Part shown: one piece after another, positions 46,501-52,500 of the stretch
How positions within the stretch are numbered: position 1 is the stretch's first letter
Layout of the letters: each line of letters opens with the position of its first letter
The notes under the pieces: generated by a model
The model's input: the letters and a program-made list of their open reading frames with translations, nothing else
Database searches by the model: none
Told to the model about the DNA's origin: nothing
Made by a program: the position numbers and the translations under genes
DNA from: Steromphala cineraria
Taxonomy: Eukaryota > Mollusca > Gastropoda > Trochida > Trochidae
Reading direction: 5' to 3'
DNA: 64,000 bases
Assembly (NCBI GenBank): GCA_916613615.1
Contig: OU744732.1
Span: forward strand, 50,056,227-50,120,226

Positions 46501-48964
46501 TTCAGATAAATGGATTAACAGGAAGCATATCATTTGATGCTAAAGGTAACCGGCCTGGCTATCAAGGTTTTATGGTGAACGTAAATCCTATACCCCCGGA
46601 ACTTGGAGTTATGCCGACTAATGTAAGTTTTAAGATCATCAGTTTAGCATATAAAATGATAAATACAGTAACAAGTTATATGTTAAACTATGTGCTATCA
46701 AAGCTTCTAAATTTATTTCAATCATCCAAAAACATGATGTTAGTGAATTTAAATTTATCATCCAAAACTGTGTTCCACAGGAGATATCTCTTGTGGAAGA
46801 TCAAGCGATATCTCCAAGGAGACTATAATGATGTCACAATGCTATGACAATATAATGACATCACTGGTTTCAGAGTTTTATGGCTATGCAGTTTTCAAAG
46901 ATGTACATTTTTCATGCTAATGTGTGGAAAAATTATTTTGGATGATAAATAAAGATTCTCACCAAAGTGTCTTCTGATTTCAAATATATCAACACTCCTT
47001 GTTAAAAGCAAAATATCCTCGGCAAGCCTAGGATATTTGTTACTTTTATCAACTTGGGTTGATATATTTGATATCAGAAGACACTTTAGTGAGATTCTCT
47101 ATATATCTAGATTATAGTTTTTTTCTAAGACATTTTTCTTTAAAAATTTGACATGAATTCTTAGTTTTCAGAAATTTTGCAATTTCATACATAAAATACA
47201 TAAATTTTGCAGGTTGCTATCTTTGTGAGGATGATGTTCATGGAAAACTCGACCGCTACAACACAATTGGAACTTTCCATGGAAGCTTACTATCCACTCT
47301 ATCTGCCTCCATATAATCATATTCTTGGAGCAGTGGCTTTCCCTAATACATCATTTGTGAATATACGTTAGTAAGTAAACATAACTATGAAAGTCAAATT
47401 TAAGGTGAATAATAGTGTTGGGAATCGACCCTAATTGGCATGATCGATTATCAAGACCTTCCATTGATCAATTATCGATTAAAATCAACAAAATTTTCAA
47501 AGAACTTTGGCTGATAGAAATGTCTTCTAAGAACCTATACGGTTCACCATCTGCATTATATTTCATATATTTCTAGCAGATAATTCACATCAAATAACAT
47601 CCTCAAAATAAAACATACCTAGTTTCAAACATTTGGATTCACTTGTAAAACAAAAGGAAGATTTATCAAATAGGTATATATTGAATATATTAGATAATGT
47701 GCGTTATGAATGACATTAGCATGAACGCAAGCCGAAAGATTCGGCAAGTGACATTGTTGAGATATGCAGTCCGGCTCGCCCGAGCTTGAAACTTGTCCTC
47801 CCATAAATATTTCAACCAATCACATCGTAGGGGATGGGGCTTACTGCTCTCGACTGGATCGGTCTATAGAAGTTGTGTCCTCTCCAGCCACATGGTGACT
47901 TTATTGCCTCCCGCCGCAACCAAGGATATTCACTGTCATCCGTACATATGTACGCCCAGATTCTTGTTAACACGATTTCTAATGAACTGTTGGACCAAAT
48001 GTCTTCAAATTTGGTCACAGCCTACATTTGGGGAATACGCAGACACCAGTCACTTTCAATTACCTTTTCCTTATTTTCAAGGTCGCCTCGGCACTTTGGC
48101 CACTTTTGTCACTCTTGTTATCGCCAGTTCTTATGAACCGCTGCAACTAATGTCTCCAAATTTGGTCATTGGAGGATTGTGCAGATACCAGTCAGTTTGG
48201 ATGGCCTTGATTTATAATTTCAAGGTCACCATGGTACTTTGTCCCCTTTTGAAACTTTTAATGGGGATAACTCGTTTACATATTGTGACAATTATTTCGA
48301 AATATCTCGACGGCGACTAACATTGCAATGTTAGTTGCAAACACTTGTCTTGATTGAATTAATCTTATATTCCAGCTTCAATTCATCAAGTGGCATGTTA
48401 TCTCGTGAGACTCAGAAGATAGTGCCTATCCCTCCAGAGACTTCAACACCAGAATACGTTTGGCGCACAGAAACTTCTGTAGCACCATTCTACTGCAGCA
48501 ATGGATGTGGTGGGAATCAGCTTAATGAAACAGATCTAACACAATATGAATTTGGAAACTGTACCTCTATGGAAACCTGCACGTACGTAACTTGAAAACT
48601 ACAGCATTGTTTATATCAAATATTTGGCATCATATATATATAGTTTAAGGTGCCTTATGACATTTTCAGATTCTGAATTTTTTTTTTCCTAGGATAACCT
48701 GTATGGTTTTTTGTTTTGCTAAATACATTCAGTATTCCGATCTGTCATTTATAAATATGAAAATTTTGGAACCTGACTTATACCTTTCTATGGCTTATAC
48801 AAATAACAACAAATGTATTGGTGTTCCAGATGTGTGGAAGGCTATTATGGGTCGGACTGCAGCAATATGATCTGCTCCTGTCGGAACGGTCATTGTTTAG
48901 TACCCGGAGTCTGTATTTGTGACCCTGGATGGTTAGGAGCCACATGTAATCAAGCCATTTGCGA
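16488..48964 (+). CDS. Large receptor-like protein: signal peptide, beta-sandwich modules, PBP-I domain, EGF-like modules (partial gene)
   Basis: Twenty coding exons join with consistent phases: 16488-16527, 20706-21024, 21414-21625, 23054-23265, 24641-24941, 25229-25377, 25919-26102, 26702-26836, 34935-35023, 35328-35465, 35838-35933, 36334-36417, 36835-36980, 38066-38162, 43671-43829, 45715-45834, 46500-46622, 47213-47370, 48376-48582, 48830-48964. Total 3104 bases, 1034 whole codons, ending in phase 2, so the gene goes on past the window. Residues 1-19 are a signal peptide (MMTTSAFLLILLIALSQG). Residues about 20-472 are beta-rich modules, about 473-920 a type-I periplasmic-binding-protein fold, and about 920-1034 Cys-rich EGF-like modules. 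Many NxS/T sites support an extracellular location. A transmembrane or signalling part, if any, is not in the window. Exact identity unknown; the ligand-binding fold suggests a class-C-GPCR-like or guanylate-cyclase-like receptor ectodomain, or a secreted relative. Confidence 0.87.
17203..18105. mobile_element. Mariner-like non-autonomous element in receptor intron 1
   Basis: CAGTCAGCGGCCAAAAGTGA at the left is matched by its complement ending at 18105. TA lies on both sides (17201-17202, 18106-18107). The CAGT start and TA duplication are typical of Tc1/mariner. No transposase frame. A second MITE (17426-17818) is nested in it. Confidence 0.85.
17426..17818. mobile_element. MITE nested within the mariner-like element
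   Basis: TGCAGGGATCAC at the left and GTGATCCCTGCA at the right, with TA flanks (17424-17425, 17819-17820). 393 bp. The interior has the words gggccattttc and atggcccatt in both orientations. Related fragments occur at about 22385-22720, 36530-36690, 44205-44260 and 46086-46295. Confidence 0.8.
18170..18235 (+). repeat. tRNA-like SINE head
   Basis: TGGCCAAACAGG fits the Pol III A box and GGTTCGAATCC is a perfect B box about 20 bases later. The flanks do not form a full cloverleaf with matched acceptor arms, so a tRNA-derived SINE fragment is more likely than a tRNA gene. Confidence 0.4.
18393..19452. mobile_element. DNA element with GGGCAAACTGACCG termini and internal GGTTCGGACA sites
   Basis: GGGCAAACTGACCGGGGTTC at the left and its near-perfect complement at the right, between TA pairs (18391-18392, 19453-19454). 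The word TTCGGACA or TGTCCGAA occurs at least eight times in paired clusters near both ends and in the middle. 1060 bp. One 73-codon and one 76-codon frame inside look incidental. Confidence 0.75.
19692..20517. mobile_element. AATTAGCACTAGCCC-type element, split by a nested mariner-like insertion
   Basis: Starts gaaattagcactagcccggt and ends near tactaattttggcccctg at 20517. The clean copy of the same family is at 27457-27675. The extra bases 19754-20351 are a separate insertion. Confidence 0.7.
19754..20351. mobile_element. Nested mariner-like MITE
   Basis: Begins CAGCCGTGTCGGTTAAAGATAC, ends with the imperfect complement (gtatctttacccgtcagcactg), flanked by TA. Comparison with the empty copy at 27457-27675 shows the insertion point directly. 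Confidence 0.7.
20706..26102 (+). CDS. Receptor exons 2-7: N-terminal beta-sandwich-like modules
   Basis: Exons 20706-21024, 21414-21625, 23054-23265, 24641-24941, 25229-25377 and 25919-26102 code about residues 14-472. Two similar modules can be seen. One starts TLDITLQPPGTIQANSPI (exons 4-5), the other SLILITPPSDIKTLIGANFP (exons 6-7). Each opens with an L-x-I..PP..I start, has an asp-rich D-S-N/D-L-S-N turn and a late alternating stretch such as VTLTFSV, and closes on VT at a phase-1 boundary. This pattern resembles Ig-like or filamin-like sandwiches, but I cannot name the family. The first part (exons 2-3) is distinct and contains paired cysteines (LCQWAY, FICGNA). All junctions are GT-AG with matching phases. 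Confidence 0.8.
21715..22060. repeat. Dispersed repeat in receptor intron 3
   Basis: Shares the words ccctgtccatcc, aacttggt(a/t)tgtggat and caacttcttc(a/g)gattt with 49225-49390. A mollusc-type dispersed non-coding repeat; ends unclear. Confidence 0.5.
22385..22720. mobile_element. Fragment of the CAGGGATCAC MITE family, itself interrupted
   Basis: Contains tttgacaatgggccatttt and a caaaattttaatgggtcatt stretch found in the 17426 element. A 141-bp foldback element (22453-22593) is inserted in it. Confidence 0.6.
22453..22593. mobile_element. 141-bp foldback MITE (TACCGTATTCGTCCTATTAA)
   Basis: Left TACCGTATTCGTCCTATTAA is matched by its complement at the right end, leaving a short GC-rich core of ggggcgc words. 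Confidence 0.8.
23325..23455. repeat. Palindromic dispersed repeat (CACTCGTGGC...GCCACTCGTG)
   Basis: A near-identical copy is at 33770-33897, including ctcgatgagataaacatggt and gtcaagaaaagacagatatc. The core TTTTCACTCGTGGC / GCCACTCGTGAAAA folds back on itself. Confidence 0.75.
23613..24074. mobile_element. hAT-like MITE (TAGGGGTGCGCAATA)
   Basis: Starts TAGGGGTGCGCAAT and ends TTGCAATACCCACCCCTA. The flanks gttattac and cctattac suggest a decayed 8-bp duplication. The end resembles the better preserved element at 29562-29857. Confidence 0.55.
24215..24460. repeat. Dispersed GTCCGTCCGTC / TGACCTTGACC repeat
   Basis: Starts near a gtccgtccgtccgtctgtcc run and includes acttgacatatggatccctt, gatgagacctttcagatgac and ttgaccttgtgaccttgacc. 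A longer copy is at 37318-37800. Confidence 0.7.
26702..47370 (+). CDS. Receptor exons 8-18: type-I periplasmic-binding-protein (ANF-receptor-like) domain
   Basis: About residues 473-920. Exons 8-9 give FAKFAVMDVNNGVFPGI then LHLQTFDTKDD, the usual opening of this fold (helix 1, then beta strand 2). IVGFGHNQLTEKLTPLL (exon 10) is the first-lobe loop and MMPVVSTRET the following strand. Exons 11-12 give LAWHEGSVTQSVFLAAKSRR and HIVIIRSAGYALNN, exon 13 FGTRIIFCYIP. In lobe 2, exon 16 has the hallmark FGLVYDAVRVYAAAI and exon 17 the INGLTGSISFDAKGNRPG block that ends most ANF-receptor domains. Length (about 450) fits the family. Such domains bind amino acids, peptides or other small ligands in class C GPCRs, natriuretic receptors and glutamate receptors. 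The ligand here cannot be inferred. Confidence 0.82.
27457..27675. mobile_element. CAGGG...CCCTG MITE in receptor intron 8
   Basis: CAGGGTTCGAAATTAGCACT at the left; the complement of the right end starts CAGGGGTCGAAATTAGTACT. ATCTG flanks both sides. 219 bp. The CAGGG termini are hAT-like, though the visible duplication is 5 rather than 8 bases. Confidence 0.75.
28387..30958. mobile_element. 2.6-kb DNA element with TGGGTGGAATTC termini and arrays of GTCCTGACCGTTACC
   Basis: TGGGTGGAATTCAAAATTGG at 28387 is matched by its complement ending at 30958, with TATA flanks on both sides. The interior is AT-rich, has no recognisable transposase, and carries about 15 copies of GTCCTGACCGTTACC or its complement in both orientations. 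A hAT MITE (29562-29857) sits inside. The open frame at 28821-29117 lacks any domain and contains one of the repeated words, so I do not treat it as a gene. Confidence 0.8.
29562..29857. mobile_element. hAT MITE nested in the 2.6-kb element
   Basis: TAGGGGTGCAAC at the left, GTTGCACCCTTA at the right, and an exact 8-bp duplication AAACTGTA on both sides (29554-29561, 29858-29865). Interior rich in gatacgata/gtatcg words. Confidence 0.88.
30963..33470. other. Receptor intron 8, unremarkable part
   Basis: AT-rich intronic DNA. A 104-codon minus frame at 31649-31963 has no domain, biased composition and no splice context, so I leave it out. No terminal repeats recognised. Confidence 0.5.
33568..33636. 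promoter_or_regulatory. Four CRE (TGACGTCA) sites at about 20-bp spacing
   Basis: Perfect TGACGTCA palindromes start at 33568, 33588, 33609 and 33629. Just before them lies a dyad ggtgataaactttatcacc (33542-33560). CREB/ATF-type factors bind this word. The array is in intron 8 of the receptor, so it could be an enhancer, an alternative promoter or part of a repeat family. The sites are certain; the function is inferred. Confidence 0.5.
33770..33897. repeat. Second copy of the palindromic CACTCGTGGC repeat
   Basis: Matches 23325-23455 over about 125 bases, including the fold-back core and the ctcgatgagataaacatggt tail. It directly follows the CRE array region. Confidence 0.75.
33898..34934. 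other. End of receptor intron 8
   Basis: AT-rich, nothing recognised until the acceptor at 34933-34934. Confidence 0.5.
36530..36690. mobile_element. Fragment of the CAGGGATCAC MITE family in intron 12
   Basis: Contains aaatggccctttata, tgatgggccattttttcatc and catggcccctgcctttccca, shared with the interior of the 17426 element. Confidence 0.55.
37318..37800. repeat. Dispersed GTCCGTCCGTC / TGACCTTGACC repeat with internal duplication
   Basis: Starts near tttatgcccccgaatcggag with a palindromic cccccg...cgggggta. It holds at least two further partial copies of the tttgatacttgacatatgga and cctttcagatgacaccatga block. The minus frame 37460-37876 is a translation of the repeat, not a gene. Confidence 0.7.
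38163..38587. other. Receptor intron 14, left of the BEL/Pao insertion
   Basis: Ordinary AT-rich intron sequence; ends in the TCTGA target duplicate at 38588-38592. Confidence 0.5.
38593..39425 (-). repeat. 3' LTR of the deleted BEL/Pao element
   Basis: 833 bp, TG...CA ends, no difference from the other LTR seen by eye. The two short minus frames in it occur in both LTRs and are not considered genes. Confidence 0.93.
39632..42181 (-). CDS. Gag-protease-DUF5641 fusion of the deleted BEL/Pao element
   Basis: About 849 codons ending at 39632. From the N-terminus: a DUF1759-type gag region (LLRRDLLLTRLSSFSDRPED), closely parallel to the intact element at the left of the window; Cys/His knuckles (GYCYKCC, CAVCNST); a DUF1758-like aspartic protease (CLDDQSNSSLCD); then, after VNKLFTSPIGRK, a direct jump through a low-complexity linker to an integrase C-terminal DUF5641-like segment (REYLPALQKRSKWVDDKPN, GDLVLIRDNS). 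RT, RNase H and the integrase core are missing, yet the frame stays open across the joint. The first residue is set by a TTG, so the true start is upstream: gag should continue from the frame at 42209-42787. Confidence 0.85.
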   Translation of the reverse strand: MSHWKYSSQPPLLLPMEDPMIRTDRYVESLHDHHDYHKGKDTVVPDRNNNQATNVEDTKQAQLNVNAAPFQPQDHSAFTTYLLRRDLLLTRLSSFSDRPEDYSLWKKSFISVIEELKGTDQDEIDLLMKWLGPESKLQATNIRKANLDDLGKCVREIWQRLDDRFGAPEQIEEIIRNKLINFPTLTPKDTKQLFLLADLTSEIEAMMASNTYGQSFSYFNSSGGMKQIIQKLPYNLQERWSNLAFRHKEEHHGRYPPFNLLTKFIRDISKQRNDPSLQYRESSMNTLAHSRPSLNNIRTRMTKVQTPRYPSDQPSIVDSYNKHDTPSRCPMHGTRHNLNECYGFKSLNYEERIRFLKSIGYCYKCCLDKHLSTECTETVRCAVCNSTRHPAALHIDGYSGPAADRGVYGGESTGRIFNRMDSTVQTSGENIQGKGKTPSTGITSKCTQVCKQSVNGKSCGKNILALVYPKGEKEKAIQTYVCLDDQSNSSLCDPNFCDKFGVDGTSYPYTLTSCNGTQETFGRQASGFIIEALDSSASYELPSLLECQIPGNMEEVPTPEVARNHPHLRDIADKFPPIDMNANIQILIGRDLPELHHVQAQLTGPRGSPYAQRLPLGWVIVGEACLDRISPPHTVRVNKLFTSPIGRKASSHHKQVSDKKLNYQEGQRKMNSKSLKSGSTFHKDRSIASLKPSLDKKGSLQTESHLCNSNFKDIGEHPRIIPNPEEVMIFSLSTLLTAKDNQTHLPHPPQNCNSNIQNLCLAARFKREYLPALQKRSKWVDDKPNIKEGDLVLIRDNSQYKVWTTGRVSKAIPSGDGKVRKVTVNVVHEGTVTTYTRPVTDLVLLMSTE
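42209..42787 (-). CDS. N-terminal Gag frame with decapeptide repeats (deleted BEL/Pao element)
   Basis: 192 codons from ATG at 42787, 18 bases inside the 5' LTR. It opens MATKSSGKPSDTQ and carries about six tandem copies of a ten-residue S-G-K-(T/I)-S-D-I-R-A-Q unit (30-bp repeat). It then has a charged helical stretch (EIELRKKEMLSRRKEIEAHE) like the coiled coil of the intact element. It ends at a stop at 42209. The adjoining peptide AMAETEVLILE, homologous to AMTETEVKVLEE in the intact copy, lies in another frame, so the Gag frame is broken between 42182 and 42225. Confidence 0.75.
   Translation of the reverse strand: MATKSSGKPSDTQSQTSEHGSAIRSQKSGKTSDIRAQKSGKTSDIRAQQSGKISDIRAQQSGKTSDIRPQKSTKASDTKSQQSGKAMDNQVLHQNTENKSDTKSEKRRSISRKSEKNIKSNEDIASTRSSNITRKRAYAEKAKIELEFARKQVEIELRKKEMLSRRKEIEAHEMIRVAKMEAEVEILEHKSV
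42806..43638 (-). repeat. 5' LTR of the deleted BEL/Pao element
   Basis: 833 bp, same sequence as 38593-39425 as far as read. Its outer end lies 32 bases before exon 15 of the receptor. Confidence 0.93.
44205..44260. mobile_element. Small fragment of the CAGGGATCAC MITE family
   Basis: gattgggaaaggcagaggcc followed by atgggccattttc, as in the 17426 element. Confidence 0.4.
44608..45470. repeat. GCAGCCCCG repeat with tandem AGGTCA-rich units
   Basis: Opens with agcagccccg...cggggctgct (a hairpin) and closes with ccggggctgctctgc. Inside, about three units of ~185 bases share attccttgtaaac, aataacttgaaaagtttttg and clusters of aggtcaaaggtcaaggtca. Non-coding; located in receptor intron 15. Confidence 0.7.
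46086..46295. mobile_element. Reverse-oriented partial copy of the CAGGGATCAC MITE
   Basis: Contains accctggtttaaaagtatga at one end and tgtccaaagtgatccctgc at the other, the complement of the 17426 element's ends, with a deleted interior. Confidence 0.65.
46962..47095. mobile_element. Foldback element in receptor intron 17
   Basis: ctcaccaaagtgtcttctga...caaatatatcaac at the left pairs with gttgatatatttg...tcagaagacactttagtgag at the right (about 35 bases per arm). Between them lies a second small dyad aatatcctcggc / gcctaggatatt. Confidence 0.75.
47395..48340. repeat. Repetitive intron 18 sequence
   Basis: The words tctccaaatttggtca and cttcaaatttggtcac recur at about 48000 and 48150, within a block from about 47800 to 48330. 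The long plus frame there (47793-48320) is a repeat translation with no domain. Ends not resolved. Confidence 0.45.
48376..48964 (+). CDS. Receptor exons 19-20: EGF-like cysteine-rich modules
   Basis: Exons 48376-48582 and 48830-48964. After a linker rich in Pro and Thr, the cysteines run FYCSNGCGGN, GNCTSMETCTCVEGYYGSDC, then CSCRNGHCLVPGVCICDPGW and LGATCNQAIC. The C-x-C...G(W/Y)xG..C pattern is that of EGF-like or tenascin-type EGF modules. The last exon ends in phase 2 at GTAAGT, so at least one further exon exists, but none is recognisable in the remaining 15 kb of the window. Confidence 0.85.
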
Positions 48965-50040
48965 GTAAGTGTCATTTCATTTTAGAAACTTAATTTGTGA
49001 TCGATAAGAAGAAAGGTCATTTCACAACATGGCATTCAGTGTTGTACCTTAGGTGCTATGCTGAGGATGTCAAACTGATCTTTTCTGAACAGAGGATGCC
49101 ATTTGCAATGCAAGAATTTGGCTAAAATGTCAAGCGTCAAATAGCTTTAGGATTTGGCAATGGCTTTCTCCAAGAAAAACTATATTTTGTTTTCCCAGTG
49201 GTATGTAATAGTGTGGGATATTAAGTCATCACCCTGTCCATCCGTCCGTAGTCATTTCGGTCCCAGAGCAGAACTCAAAAACCTTTGTTAGACCTAGTTC
49301 AATGAAACTTGGTATGTGGATGAGTCAGCATATTTTGATGTGCCTCAAGGTATTTACAACTTCTTCGGATTTAAATTATTGGGGATGGGTGGGATATAAT
49401 AATATGTGATGACGCTTGTACAACACTCAGGTTTGTACTTATCCTTGATTATATCTCCACCCGAAGGGTCGGGAGTCAATTTTGTTTGCCTGTTTTTTGT
49501 TTCCATGGCAACAGTTTGGACTTTTGACATTTTGAAGGGTTGGGTTAGTTTCCGGAGCATAACTATGAAACTACTTGACCGATATTCACCAAATTTGGTA
49601 TACATCCTCTCCATCATGTAGATGTGTCTTTTTTGGGTTTCAACTTTTTTTCAATTTTGTATTTTTTGGTTTCCATGGTAACAATTTGGAATTTATCATT
49701 TAAGAGAAGGGTTAGTTTCCAGAGTTCCAATACTGAAACTATGTGACCATTCATCAAATTTGGTGTACATCCTCTTCATATCATGTAGATGTGCCTTTTA
49801 GAGGTTTCAATTTCTTTCAAATTATGTATTGTCATTTTGAAGGAAATGCTTAGTTTTTATGACAAACTGCGCTAACGTAACAATTCCCGTAAATAAAAAT
49901 CAAATATAACCAAAACTTACAGGGCATGTTGTTTTATATAAAGAATATGGTTTTCATTTAAGTTTAAAAACACTTTAAGGTATTTTCAAAAACAAAATTC
50001 AGCTGAAATGGTGTATGTGGGAGACATCTGTTTTTACGTT
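48965..50040. repeat. Dispersed repeats after the last visible receptor exon
   Basis: Recurrent units at about 49230, 49540 and 49720 share tagtttcc(g/a)gag, caccaaatttggt(a/g)tacat and atggtaaca(a/g)tttgga. Same family as 21715-22060. No exon found. Confidence 0.5.
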
Positions 50041-50053
50041 TAAAACACTTTCT

Positions 50054-51480
50054 TTTTTTTCTTTTTTTCTTTTTTTTATTCAATTTTTTGTGGTACATCA
50101 TCAATTCATCAAGTGTATACATATAATAACATTAGGTACAATGAGAGGTGACAACAGCAACAAATGAAAAACAAAAGAGGCATTTAGCACATACTGTAAT
50201 ACGTCAGTTAAACAAATGGTGGCAGTCAGACCAGAAAGCAACAAATTTTGTGAAGTTACAAGAAGAGATGGCATTTATTTTCTCGATATTGTAAATTTTT
50301 ATGATTTCATTTTTTATCTTATCAAATCGAGGTGTATTTGTATATGATCTTATTTTGAAAAGAGTATATTTGACAATCGTTATTAGGAGATTGAGTACAT
50401 CATTTCTTCTTTCGGGAAATCCAAATATGATTTTTTTCTTATCGATATCAAAACTGATATCTGTTTTTGCTTTTATCCATGTGAACAGTTTATTCCAAAC
50501 GATTTTAGATTTTGGACAGTCATAAAAGAGGTGAAGTAAACTTTCAGATGCAGTGTTACAAAATGAACATAACTGACTATCAATATAGCCCATCTTAAAT
50601 AAAAGCTGGTTTGTTGGCAGAACTCTATGGATTTAAAGAATATTGGAACCATCTAAAATCGGAATTTGCATGAGCTCGAAATACAATTTTTTGATAGGTT
50701 TTCCATTCGTTTTCATTTAAAATTGTCTCCAGGTCAGATTCCCATTTTTGTTTATAGCTATGGACGGCAGGGTCTATAATTGGGCTAAGTATGTCGTAGT
50801 ATATCCTACAACCTTTTTTATTTTTTACTACCTCTTGAAGTAAATAGGGAATAAATGGTAGTTCTATTCTGTCACAAAAAAGAATGTCATATGTCTTGCA
50901 ATATTGTTTAACTGCTCTAATTAAGCTTTCATATTCTAAAAAGTTTGTCTTCAAATGAGTTCTATATTTATCTTGGAATTTTGTAAATGTATATATTACT
51001 CCATCCTCATCTATCAAGTCGTTTACAAAAGTTATGCCTACCTTTGCATAATGTGGATATACAAATGGTTTTTTATCTACGAGAATATGTTCATTATACC
51101 ATAAACATTGCGATAATACATCACTACCTTGCTCAATCTTCTTACCTTTGGATGTCGTATATGATCCCCATGCTAAAAGAACGTCTTTCCAAAAAGAGTT
51201 GGTTTTCTTATTTATTACCTTTTGTTTTATAAATGTTTCCCCCTTAAGCATGAAATCTTGTATATTTTGAGAAACGTTAAAGGAAAGTAGTGTTTCTAGT
51301 TTTGAGTTGTTTAAAATAATCCTTTTAATCCATGCTACTTTTTGGGCATCAATAGTCTGTTTAATATCTGGCATTCTTAAACCACCATCATCATAGTTTT
51401 GTTTTGTTATATTTCGTTTAATCTTATCCGGTTTGTTATACCATACAAACGAAAAACATTGTTTTTCAAGCTCTTCAATC
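50054..51480 (-). mobile_element. 5'-truncated LINE (non-LTR retrotransposon), minus strand
   Basis: Bounded by an exact 13-bp duplication TAAAACACTTTCT (50041-50053, 51481-51493), with a T-rich tail just inside the left end, i.e. the 3' poly(A) of a minus-strand copy. It encodes the C-terminal part of an L1/Tx1-type ORF2. Everything upstream is missing, the usual result of incomplete target-primed reverse transcription. Confidence 0.9.
50204..51480 (-). pseudogene. LINE ORF2 C-terminus, frameshifted
   Basis: The frame open at 51480 reads into YDDGGLRMPDIKQTIDAQK, the conserved segment after the RT domain, and on to a stop at 50625. A second frame (to 50204) continues with IHRVLPTNQLLFK and a CCHC-like zinc motif CSFCNTASESLLHLFYDCP typical of LINE ORF2 ends. 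The join near 50632-50642 (around cattctttaaatc on the minus strand) needs a one-base shift, so this copy is dead. The RT catalytic core is absent because of the 5' truncation. Confidence 0.85.
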
Positions 51481-51493
51481 TAAAACACTTTCT

Positions 51494-51787
51494 AGTTCAA
51501 ATAATGATTCAATGCCTTGAAAGGTTTGGAAAAGAAGCATACAATACAAAATAGTGGGAAAAGTCATTGCTTATTTATTTCTTGTAAAATTATCAGAAAT
51601 ATCCAATCATGTAACTTGATCTTCTTGAAGAACCGGGTAGGTATTGTATTTTATTAGGAACTATCTTTCCTTTGTCATTAGATTTACCCAAATTTTCAAA
51701 AATTACATAGAGGGGGTTAATTGAATAATCATGGTCTCTCACTGACTTAGACATTGGTAAACCTTATTGTTTTATCATTATTAATTA
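51494..51787. other. Intron/unassigned DNA
   Basis: Nothing recognised; AT-rich. Confidence 0.4.
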
Positions 51788-52500
51788 TACCCCCGCTACG
51801 ACGTAGTCGGGGGTATATAGCGCTCCGCGTGTGCGTGAGTCCGTCCGAAATCGTTTCCAGAGCATTACTCAAAAACTATACCACTTAGAAACTTCAAATT
51901 TGGTATGGAAGTAGCCTATATGGTGCTGTGGTGCCTTTTAGGGGTTTCAGCTCAATGGTCCAAATAATTTTTGAAATTTTGACCAAAAACGGTCCGATTT
52001 TTGGACTTTGTCTCGTTTCCGGAGCGTAACTGAAAAACTATACAACTAAGAAACTTCAAATTTGGTATGGAAGTAGCCTATATGCTGCTGTGGTGCATTT
52101 TAGGGGTTTCAGCTCAATGGTCCAAATAATTTTTGAAATTTTTACCCAAAACGGTCTGATTTTTGGACTTTGTCTCGTTTCCGGAGCATAACTGAAAAAC
52201 TATACCACTTAGAAAATTCAAATTTGGTATGGAAGTAGCCTATATGGTGCTGTTGTGCCTTTTAGGGGTTTCAGCTCAATGGTCCAAATAAGTTTTGAAA
52301 TTTTTACCAAAAACGGTCAAATTTTTGGACTTTGTCTTGTTTCAGGAGCATTACTAAAAAAATATACCACTTAGAAACTACAAATTTGGTATGGAAGTAG
52401 CCTATAGGATGCTGTTGTGCCTTTTAGGGGTTTCAGCTCAATGTTCTGAAATTTTTTTTAATTTTGACCAAAAACGGTCCAATTTTTAGCTTATGGCATG
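51788..52500. repeat. Tandem repeat, about 162 bp x 4
   Basis: Preceded by a palindrome (tacccccgctacgacgtagtcgggggta). Four units start near 51851, 52013, 52177 and 52338 with tcgtttcc(a/g)gagca and share cttcaaatttggtatggaag and ttaggggtttcagctcaatg. Confidence 0.85.

Noticed and set aside
47793..48320. 175-codon plus-strand open frame
   Set aside because: It falls in a repetitive intron block between receptor exons 18 and 19, with repeated tccaaatttggtca words and no domain.
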